Shown: positions 1 to 8,000 of the stretch, piece by piece
Layout: each line of letters starts with the position of its first letter
Numbering within the stretch: position 1 is the stretch's first letter
Source: Lentimicrobium sp.
Lineage (GTDB): Bacteria; Bacteroidota; Bacteroidia; Bacteroidales; Lentimicrobiaceae
Direction of reading: 5' to 3'
Length of the DNA stretch: 12,111 nt
Assembly (NCBI GenBank): GCA_013336205.1
Contig: JAAXUD010000034.1
Span: 1-12,111 of the forward strand
The notes under the pieces: generated by a model
What the model was told of the DNA's origin: nothing
Seen by the model: only the letters and a program-made list of their open reading frames with translations
The model's database searches: none
Program-made: the position numbers and the translations under genes

Positions 1-1238
1 GATTCCTCGTACATTCTTTTAAATTCGTCGCCATAGATTCTGATGGTGTTCGAGAAAACCTCCACAGGATCGCGTTTGCCGGGGTAAAACAAATCGTATA
101 ACTGTTCATCAAAACCCCAGGCAAAGGTGTGAATAAACCTTTCGGTGATCATGATCATAATAATGTCCCGCTTCATAACTTCGCTCTGCAGATTAAGATC
201 CCCGGCTTCACCTGCTTCAGAACCATCACTGCGGGTTATTTTCTTGTTGTAATACCAGAAATCACATGTGTTAAAAGCTTCAGTTGGGATATGGTTATTG
301 AGCCAGTTGAAATAGAAGCTGTCGCCTATGATCAGCGCATTTGGCCTTACCGTATTGTTGTTGTGCTGAAACCGGATAACCGGGTTGGCTGTTTTAGGAT
401 GCGGTATTTTGAACAGCAGGTTCATCGCGAGCCCGATGTCATAGTCCGGATGCCTGGTGGTGTCCAGCACTTCATTGCGTAGTATCCGCATATCGGGCAG
501 GTTAATCCCGCGGAGTGATTCGAGGTATTTCAGGGTAGTATCTGCCGCCAGTGCAGCGCCATAGTAACTCCAGTGGGTGCCGCACTGAGGGAACAATGGG
601 TATTCGGTTTTATCTTTGATAGTCAGGAAGTATCGGTTCAGGTCCAGCACATTTACACCTGCTTTTTTGAGCTGACCCGATAACTCATCATAGTTGGAGA
701 CGTTCTTTTTTATATTCCGGTATTTCAGGGGGAGTTTATCTGCATAAAAACTGCCCTTGCCCGGCTCAAAAACCACCACCAGCGTTTTGCCAAGCCTGGA
801 TAAGGTGTCCTGAACAGCCCTGAGTTTTAGTGCTTTTTTGCTCCAAACGGTATCCCCGACAAAGTATTGACCCAGGTACTCTTTTATATAATCTTCTTCA
901 AAAAGTTCGTTGTCGGGGCCAACAATAACGCCTTCTGCATTGGCTTGTCCAAAAAGGCTGAAGCCCAACTGGTTATTTACCCTGACCAGCGAATTTCTGA
1001 AACCGATGTGTTGTTCGAGCCGGGTATTATAATCCTCCTGAAATGTTCCGCTGAGCCACGACTCCCAGGTAAATTCGCTGAAGCCAGGCTTTTTCGTTTC
1101 TTCGAAGGCCCCCGTTAGCTTTTTTTCGGCAATCAGACCGTATCTTCCCTGAATACCAGGCAAAACAAGGAACAGCATGACTAAGGTAAACAGTATGTTT
1201 TTTAGATTCGGACTGCTTACGCCGGTATTTTGTTTCAT
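1..1238 (-). CDS. AlgX/AlgJ-like (DHHW/SGNH-type) envelope protein, C-terminus cut by window edge
   Basis: This open frame begins at ATG 1238 and runs off position 1 without a stop, giving 412 complete codons. A short basic N-terminus is followed by one hydrophobic segment at about residues 14-28, so it is probably an uncleaved anchor or signal peptide facing the periplasm. The frame then matches the AlgX/AlgJ SGNH-hydrolase-like layout: an early region with ENTRY-like FRN (RLEQHIGFRN), a central GTHWSYYG motif with His222-Trp223, and GDSF at residues 305-308 with Ser307 as the predicted nucleophile. Relatives take part in O-acetylation of exported polysaccharides. The acid usually two residues before the His (DxHW) is Gly220 here, so catalysis is not certain. 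No membrane-bound O-acyltransferase (MBOAT) partner is visible; it could lie beyond the left edge. The length suggests only the last few dozen residues are missing. Family assignment is firm; substrate is unknown. Confidence 0.85.
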   Translation of the reverse strand, partial: MKQNTGVSSPNLKNILFTLVMLFLVLPGIQGRYGLIAEKKLTGAFEETKKPGFSEFTWESWLSGTFQEDYNTRLEQHIGFRNSLVRVNNQLGFSLFGQANAEGVIVGPDNELFEEDYIKEYLGQYFVGDTVWSKKALKLRAVQDTLSRLGKTLVVVFEPGKGSFYADKLPLKYRNIKKNVSNYDELSGQLKKAGVNVLDLNRYFLTIKDKTEYPLFPQCGTHWSYYGAALAADTTLKYLESLRGINLPDMRILRNEVLDTTRHPDYDIGLAMNLLFKIPHPKTANPVIRFQHNNNTVRPNALIIGDSFYFNWLNNHIPTEAFNTCDFWYYNKKITRSDGSEAGEAGDLNLQSEVMKRDIIMIMITERFIHTFAWGFDEQLYDLFYPGKRDPVEVFSNTIRIYGDEFKRMYEE

Positions 1239-1252
1239 CAATTTTTTTTTGA

Positions 1253-1260
1253 CAAAGGTA
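1253..1260 (-). promoter_or_regulatory. Candidate Bacteroidetes -7 promoter element (TACCTTTG)
   Basis: On the minus strand TACCTTTG is an exact match to the Bacteroidetes sigma-ABfr -7 consensus TAnnTTTG. It lies 14 bases before the ATG of the AlgX/AlgJ-like gene, with a nine-A tract between. A -33 TTTG at the usual 19-21 base spacing is not present, because that position is occupied by the hairpin at 1261-1290. The implied leader would be only about 5-10 nt. The match is short, so chance is possible. Confidence 0.35.
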
Positions 1261-1290
1261 CTACACCCGGCCTTTGAAAGCCGGGTGTAG
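1261..1290 (-). terminator. Perfect 11-bp-stem hairpin after the papain-like gene
   Basis: CTACACCCGGC at 1261-1271 is the exact reverse complement of 1280-1290, with an 8-base loop. It starts 6 bases past the stop codon of the papain-like peptidase gene and fills most of the 58-base gap to the next gene. This position suits transcription termination or 3'-end protection. On the minus strand it is not followed by a U tract (the next bases are TACCTTTGTC and then A's), so it is not a classical intrinsic terminator. Confidence 0.5.
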
Positions 1291-1296
1291 CTTGAA

Positions 1297-4200
1297 TTAG
1301 TTGGTTGTTCTGATTACTTTTTTAACCAGTATACCCGAATTGGTTTTCATTAAAACGGTATAAACTCCCGGGCCTGATTCCTGGAAATCTGGTTTCAATA
1401 GATATTCTCCGGCAGCAACAGTTGTATTCTGTTCGTAATTATATAAAATCCTGCCATGCATGTCGCAGATAGTTATAGATACAGATGAAGGTTCGTCAAG
1501 CGTGTAGGAGATATTCATTTCATCGCGGCCCGGATTCGGGAAAACTGAGAATCTGGCGGATATTGGTTTATCCTGATTGAGTGATGTAGGGACCGAGAAA
1601 ACCGGTAGAATGATGTAATCCACTCTGGCACAATCTTCTCCATTCGATACACTGTAGTCTTTGATATATTGCCATGAAAAAGGATGTTCACCGGCTTCTA
1701 CCGCAAATTTAGCGTTCGTCCAATCCCAGGTTCCAGCCCATTTTCCCAATTCCCCATCCTTGCCGGAGAAATGCAAAAAATCATAACCGGCTTCAGAGGA
1801 TACCTTAAACCAGAATGAAACAGTATCGGCAAAAGCAACATTCCAGTTGATTGATAAGTTGGACAACTGATTGTCAAGAATTACACCCGAACGGCTGCAC
1901 CAGTCGCCTTCATAGGCATTGTTTTCTTCAGGATACCAGGGCGCGTCGCCATCGGTTTCCCATTCAAAAGTTGTAAACGATCCTGTTTCAAAGTTCTCGA
2001 CCAGCAATCCTGTAAAGAAAGGAATGGTTTTCAGGTATTCAAACTGATAATCACCATCAACTGCCAGGTTAATCTCAATAAGGTGATATAAGGGTGTTTC
2101 AGGTGCAAGGCTCACATCAAAAATAAGGTGCCAGATTTCTCCGGAATTCAGAGTGTCGACAGTGCCACTGCCTGCCTGAATACTCAGGTATTGGTCAAAG
2201 GATGAGAAGTTTGCAGTTGCATTGGTAAGACCTGCCCCACCTGCATTTCTGAGGTTTATGGATATTTGGGCAGTTTCACCCGGATCCAGGATGCCATTAT
2301 TGCCGTCATTAACGTTTATTGAGGCAATTTCCAGCATTGCCCGGTATGCCGTAAGGGATAAGCTGCGAACCCAGGTGCCTTCAGCAGCATTGGCATTTAG
2401 GGTAAAACCTGTTAAATAACCATCAGGAACCTGCTCTGCAACATTAAAGCGGAAGGCATTTTCAAGAGTAACCGACTCGCCTGGCTGCAATCCTGCGAAA
2501 GAAGATTGGGTGGTAATCAACCCGATGTATGGATCGGTGGAACTCAGGTTAAGGTTGGTTGTGCCGATGGCAAAGGAGTTTAGGTTTGTTGCATGAATTG
2601 TCATCAGGGCCTCTTCTCCAAAACCAAGAATATTATCAGCGCCTGCCATAACTTCATATTCCATTAACAAGCCTTCTGTGTTCAGGTAAAATGTACTGGT
2701 ACTTTTAAGGTTGTTCTTATCGGTAACCTGAATTTTAATTGGTCGGTTAACAATCATTTCATCTGTTTCACCCGATAATAAACCTGCATCATTAATTTGT
2801 ATTCCGGTGTGGTTTGATTCAGGGGTGAACCTGACCAATTGATCTGTTGACGGCGAGAAGTCGGGTTCATAGGTTAAGATAGAATAGTTCTCTCCATCGC
2901 CTGCGGAAATTCCTGCATATCGCTCCACATAGGATGGAAGTACGCAATTACCATAATTAATTTCAGTTTTTCCATCAGGATAAAGCCTTATGGTGGCATT
3001 AAATGTTGACGTTGAAGATCCGCTTATACTTAGCTTATATCTGAAAGTAACATATTCCGCTGTCTCTTCGTACCACACGCCATCGCCTGCGCCGGCATCC
3101 ACTATCAACGGATTCGACATGGCTGCGGCAATCATCGGAGTCTCTATAAAATATGTTCTGCCTTCAATGTAATATGGCCAGGGAAGCAACGAATTTTCAA
3201 ACATCAGATAACCATCTGAAGTAGCGTATACAGATGAGAAATTCTGACCAAAAAACGGGAATTCAAATGGGAGTTCTACCAGGGCTTTCCCATTGTTATT
3301 TGATGAAAGCTGCAATTGTTGTTCGGTTGTCTGAGGCATAACAGAAACAGAATCGAAACGGGTGTAATCCTCAACAATACGCCAGCGGTAAGGTGTTGTT
3401 CCACCTTCAGCCTGCATGGCATATAAGTAATTGCTGTATAATTGCAGCGGAGGAAGTTCAGCTGTTGTAATCTGTACTGCATCGAAATTGATGGTAGCAT
3501 TTACGCCTGCCATTGTAACATTGTGGTTGACCAAAGGCAGGTTCTCAACCTGGCTGTCGATAATGTTGATGCCATTGGTGTAGTCTACAATGGCAAAACT
3601 CTCAAGGATACCGGCGTAAGCACCCAGTTGATCTTCTTCCTGTATAAGTACGAAATATTTTGCTTCCTGACCAGGTGATACATATTGAAGCAGAAGATTG
3701 AGGTCAAGACCGAATTCTATACTTTCAGATCCGGAGTTTCCCTGCATGGGATTGCACCCGCCCTGAAAATTGAAAATAGGAAAATGCAATATGTGTTCAG
3801 GTTCGGTCGCGTTGGGATCGGTTGAAACTCCGGCCATTACACTTAAAGATTCCCGGCAGGGGTGCGACAGTTTAACTTTTGCTGTAAGCTGAGGTTCGTG
3901 GTTGTCGCGTGCATCAATAACAACAACGGTATTGTTCCAGATGCCACCCTGCTGAAACTGGTCGGCAACCGATTTGTACATCATATATGCAAATCCATTA
4001 TCACCCCAGCCACTTATGGAACCATAGGTGTTGGCCATTTTAAAACCGCCGATTTCCCAATCGCGCATGTTTACAATTCCGTCAGAATTTATATCAATAT
4101 GGTTGGTATATTGTCCGTCGTTGTTATAATCCCAGCGGATGGAATCGTTGTACCCAACAATAGACATGGCGTGGTTTGAAGAGTTTCCCCAGGCATAGAT

Positions 4201-4908
4201 AACGTGCTTGCCTGCTTCCGGAGTTCCTGCGGCCAATACTGAAGGCGGGTGGGTGAATTCGGCATAAAAGCAGCCCAAACCTCCGCCTAAAGAACCATTG
4301 CCATGGTCAAAAATCCAGTTTTTAAGGGTCTGCAAACCTTCGGGGTTATCAACACGTATCGAATAAACCCCGGTAGCCCGGTTGTGCATGGTGTTGTAAT
4401 ATTTCTCGTAACCGTTCATCCAACGGCTGGCACCTCCGTATGACATTCCTCCGTAATCAGCGACAGTAGGATTACCAGCCTGTTTGAGTATCTCAAAGGT
4501 TTCAAAGAAGCTAACGCCCTGATCGCTGCCACCATTTATAAAATTATAGGCAAAATGGGTTGCATATTGATTTTCAGGTAGATTGCCTGGCACATCTCTC
4601 AGAAAATTCATTTCATAAGTAAACACAACACCAATACTGCTTGCCTGCCCGCACTCAAGTCCAACCTGCGCAATCAGTGGTCTGAACCAGTGTCGGATAG
4701 AATTGTCAATTGCAAAGGGGAGCAAACGTCTGCTGGCTTCCTCCGGTAGCTTTAGCTCAGGTAGTTGCGAGAGTTTCAGTGAATCATAACTACTCATAGG
4801 AGTTAATCCGGGATAGCTGTTTTTACCGGATGATTGTACCGTAACCTGCGCGAAGCCGGTCTGAAAGCCTGTTACAATAATAAAAAGTGTAAAGAGCAGT
4901 TTCTTCAT
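1297..4908 (-). CDS. Secreted papain-like (C1-type) cysteine peptidase with T9SS sorting domain
   Basis: A 1203-residue protein with a Sec signal peptide (about 1-20) and a short pro-region (about 21-62). The papain-like domain spans about 63-330: LLPFAID resembles the mature papain start, Gln81 is the oxyanion-hole Gln, and Cys86 in ECGQASS is the likely nucleophile. His246 in NHAMSIVGY and Asn293 in MANTYG, followed by GWGDNGF, complete the active site. Two DxNxDG calcium-loop-like motifs (260-264 and 272-285, the second dockerin/EF-hand-like) sit between His and Asn. Beta-rich regions follow: about 340-450, a region containing FEFPFFG and SDGYLMF (about 485-700), two CARDB-like stretches (about 750-955, with LDPGETA), and a jelly-roll-like domain (about 965-1103). 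A type A T9SS sorting domain (about 1119-1203, FPNPG to VKKVIRTTN) closes it. The product should cross the outer membrane by T9SS and be released or anchored at the surface. Chosen start: ATG directly before the signal peptide, with an AT-rich leader. Substrate unknown. Confidence 0.88.
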   Translation of the reverse strand: MKKLLFTLFIIVTGFQTGFAQVTVQSSGKNSYPGLTPMSSYDSLKLSQLPELKLPEEASRRLLPFAIDNSIRHWFRPLIAQVGLECGQASSIGVVFTYEMNFLRDVPGNLPENQYATHFAYNFINGGSDQGVSFFETFEILKQAGNPTVADYGGMSYGGASRWMNGYEKYYNTMHNRATGVYSIRVDNPEGLQTLKNWIFDHGNGSLGGGLGCFYAEFTHPPSVLAAGTPEAGKHVIYAWGNSSNHAMSIVGYNDSIRWDYNNDGQYTNHIDINSDGIVNMRDWEIGGFKMANTYGSISGWGDNGFAYMMYKSVADQFQQGGIWNNTVVVIDARDNHEPQLTAKVKLSHPCRESLSVMAGVSTDPNATEPEHILHFPIFNFQGGCNPMQGNSGSESIEFGLDLNLLLQYVSPGQEAKYFVLIQEEDQLGAYAGILESFAIVDYTNGINIIDSQVENLPLVNHNVTMAGVNATINFDAVQITTAELPPLQLYSNYLYAMQAEGGTTPYRWRIVEDYTRFDSVSVMPQTTEQQLQLSSNNNGKALVELPFEFPFFGQNFSSVYATSDGYLMFENSLLPWPYYIEGRTYFIETPMIAAAMSNPLIVDAGAGDGVWYEETAEYVTFRYKLSISGSSTSTFNATIRLYPDGKTEINYGNCVLPSYVERYAGISAGDGENYSILTYEPDFSPSTDQLVRFTPESNHTGIQINDAGLLSGETDEMIVNRPIKIQVTDKNNLKSTSTFYLNTEGLLMEYEVMAGADNILGFGEEALMTIHATNLNSFAIGTTNLNLSSTDPYIGLITTQSSFAGLQPGESVTLENAFRFNVAEQVPDGYLTGFTLNANAAEGTWVRSLSLTAYRAMLEIASINVNDGNNGILDPGETAQISINLRNAGGAGLTNATANFSSFDQYLSIQAGSGTVDTLNSGEIWHLIFDVSLAPETPLYHLIEINLAVDGDYQFEYLKTIPFFTGLLVENFETGSFTTFEWETDGDAPWYPEENNAYEGDWCSRSGVILDNQLSNLSINWNVAFADTVSFWFKVSSEAGYDFLHFSGKDGELGKWAGTWDWTNAKFAVEAGEHPFSWQYIKDYSVSNGEDCARVDYIILPVFSVPTSLNQDKPISARFSVFPNPGRDEMNISYTLDEPSSVSITICDMHGRILYNYEQNTTVAAGEYLLKPDFQESGPGVYTVLMKTNSGILVKKVIRTTN

Positions 4909-4999
4909 TTTGAATTATTTTATGAAGTGGTGAAATTAATAAATTCCTTTTAATACACGAACTCATTTTCCGGCTAATTCAAAGAATATGGAGAAAGTG

Positions 5000-5025
5000 A
5001 AGGCCCACCAAATATGGCAGGCCCT
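5000..5025 (-). terminator. Strand-specific hairpin between the two peptidase genes
   Basis: In the minus-strand transcript AGGGCCUGCCA and UGGUGGGCCUU form an 11-bp stem, including three G-U wobbles, around a UAUU loop. The following bases are pyrimidine-rich (CACTTTCTCC), not a true U tract. On the plus strand the wobbles become A-C mismatches, so the structure favours the transcript of these genes. It starts 45 bases after the C25 stop and 92 bases before the next ATG. It could be a weak or partial terminator, letting the two genes be expressed at different levels. The remaining sequence of this 161-base gap is AT-rich. It holds only a poor -7-like TATTCTTTG at about 4979-4987, with a TTTG 20 bases upstream. 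Confidence 0.4.
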
Positions 5026-5069
5026 GGAAGTTACCCCTAAGTATCCGGCAGCCTGAAACTGCCCACATT

Positions 5070-8000
5070 TTAGTTGGTTTTAATGAATCGTCCGCTTTTC
5101 ACGGTATTAGCGTATTCAACCCTTATCGAATAAATTCCTGTATTCAGACTATTGATATCCAGTTTGTTTACAAAATCTGCTGATGTCTCTTGCTGCAAAA
5201 CCAATTGTCCTGCAATGTTATATATCTGAACCGACAAATGATCGATGCCGGTTTCGTCCATTGAGAATGAAATTGATTCATTGGCCGGGTTTGGAAAAAG
5301 CAGAAGTTGCGCATCCTGCCCTGGCCTGCTACCTGCTGGCTTTGTGATTGTAAAAGTAACTTCATCACTACAGCCAATTTCATTCTCCGACACAAGCGTC
5401 AGTTGATTGGGTCCGGTTTGCAGATCATCTGCATTGATCACAAAATGATTTCCTGAAACTCCGGTTGGAAGCAATTTGAAAGCTAAACTCCCATTGTCAG
5501 GCAGCTCAATGTACAATGCTTCGCCGGCATACAATACCGTATCGTTAACCTGGGGTAGTTCAGGACTGCTTGCTATGAAGATGTTTACGTTATGGTGCAA
5601 TGGCTCGCACAATGTATTTGAATAAACATTCAGCATCAGCATTACCGAGCCCGATTCGAGTTCTTCACGGGAAGGGTAATAAAATGACTCAAGTTCTGAC
5701 TGATTGCTGAAAATTCCATTCCCGGTTGAGGTCCATTCCACGTGTGAATAGCCGTTAGCCTGTGCATTCAACGCAATTTCGCCTGTTGGGCAGGTTGTGA
5801 AATCATCCATTATCGCTACCGGAGATTCATTTTCGGGTAAATAGATGTTATCGAGCCAGGCGGCATCGAAGCCTGCTGCACCTGCTTCATCTTTGCTATA
5901 AATCCATTCAATTAAATGGGTTCCTGGTTCAATGGGGAAGCGTTCTTCTGTCCATTCGTTTTCTCCACTCCATTCACCTGCAACTGTTCCGTCTATGATC
6001 AACTGAAGTTTATCTGATCCGTTTTGTGAAGAGACTTTTTTCCGGAATCCAAGATAATCGCAGGTTTGAGTGTAACATTCATAAGCCAGCCGACTGCTTT
6101 CGTTGTTTTCAATACTTCCCGAACGCAATGAATAACTACCTTCGAATGAAGTTTCACTGTCAACCAGCCATGCACTGCTGCTGTTGTTAAGCCAGTTACT
6201 CCGTGGAAATCCCTGGTTTTCAAAATCCTCGTCCGGAGGGTTACAGGTCATGAAATAAAAAATGCCACTTTCGACGGATCCGTTATTGTTGTGTGATATA
6301 ACTTTCCAGGTATAAGTGGTGTTATAGTTTAATGGCGATGAGAAAGTCAGTTCCTTTCCAAAAACTACCTGAGCCGGTGCTGACCACTGTGCATTTTCTC
6401 CTTCGGCAATAAATACTTCATAGAATGCAGGATCAGTTCCGCCGCTTGTGAGCCACTGCAGTGAAGTGTAAACCGACACCTTCCGGTTGTTGTTTCCGGG
6501 GAGTGGTTCTATTGCTATCGCAGGTTTGTCGGTAACTTCAATTTCAGCAATGTAAGGTTTGCAATTGTAGGCAGTTACCGTGAGTGTAACTGATTCTTCA
6601 AATCCTGCGCCGGGTAACTCAATATGAGCTACGCCATCCTGAGCCCTGGCTGCACCAAGCAGTTTTCCATTATGCGTGATGCAGGCCAGGGCATCGGATA
6701 CAGGCAATTTAACCACAAATTCCCGCGCATCACTACCGGTAACCGGTGCATGATGTGCTAAAATCTCCCGCGGTGAAGTGGTGCGAACCACCACCGAAGG
6801 ATCACCAAATATATTCCAGGTATCGGTAACCCGATAACCTCCCAATCCGTATTTATCATTCATCTTCATGCAGGCACTCAATGAGATACCGCCAAAAGTG
6901 CGGGTTGTCACCGATGTTTTACGTCCGGCCAGGATCAGGGCCATTTCGTCCTGTGCTTCCATAGGAGGATACCAACTCTGCCTGCAGGTTGACATCATTG
7001 CTGCAACAGCACCGGTTGGCTGTCCGTTGCTTGTTGCCCTGAGCCAGGTTTCGGCCAGGCAGGTGGTAGAGACAAAATCTCCGCTGTTACAGCCTGCAGC
7101 CCAGATAAAGGGATGAACCTCCGCATTTTCCAGGTTATTCACATTGTCAGAAGAGAAGCCACTGGTCGACCATGAGTTGATGGAACCGTGTCCGATGTAC
7201 ATTATTGCTCCCTGGCCCTGGTTTATTGCCTGTTCTACCTTAGCCTGTGTTGGGTTCCCCTGGGCGTCAAGTCCGTTTTGGTTACCATCGTATAATTCGG
7301 TAACATTGTTATAGGTGTCTTCAAGTAAAAGATTGCTGATGTTGCGGATGTGTTCATAATCCTTTTCTCCATCATCACCCGGGCCAAGTTCACTGGCTAT
7401 TCCTGCAAAACCGGCGTAAGCAGCCCCGCCATTTCCGTATTTTTCATAGGCTATACTGCGTTGAACCATGGTATTCAGCTGTTCATTGGTTTCAGCTGGG
7501 AACCTTCCGACCAGGACTTCAGGGTAATGATCGTTTCCTGCAATGTATCCATACATATTATCGCTGCTTCCTGTTTCTGCCTGTAAAGTTGGAATTTGGG
7601 CGGCATCACCGGCGAGTAAGAGATAGGTTAAACCATTGGTGTAGTAATATTCTGATACAAATTGCCTGATTTCTTCTGCATTTCCAAAGGAGGCAACATC
7701 AATCACTTCGCAGGGAATTCCTGTCTGTGCTTTCCATTCAGCAAACGGGCGGATCTCCTCCATAAACTGTGCAGGACATAAGATCAGCATATTGCCTGGT
7801 TCTTCCACAGGGGTGTAGCGGTTGCTGGTGGTGTAGTTTTCAAAATGTCCGGCAGCAGCCGACTGAATACTGCTTAGTTTACCGTAAGAGGCACTGTATC
7901 GTGTAAGTTCATTTTCACCCGGCTGATTTAGTATGCTTACTTCAATGCTCAGATTGTGGTATACCCTGAGGGTGCCGTTTAAAGCATTGTAACTGAATGG

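Noticed and set aside
129..1118. Plus-strand open frames at 129-482 and 867-1118
   Set aside because: They are antisense to the AlgX/AlgJ-like gene, which has clear family motifs on the minus strand.
5050..5069. GG-N10-GC just after the C25 stop as a sigma-54 promoter for the papain-like gene
   Set aside because: Only the core dinucleotides match; the flanking bases do not resemble TGGCACG or TTGCA.
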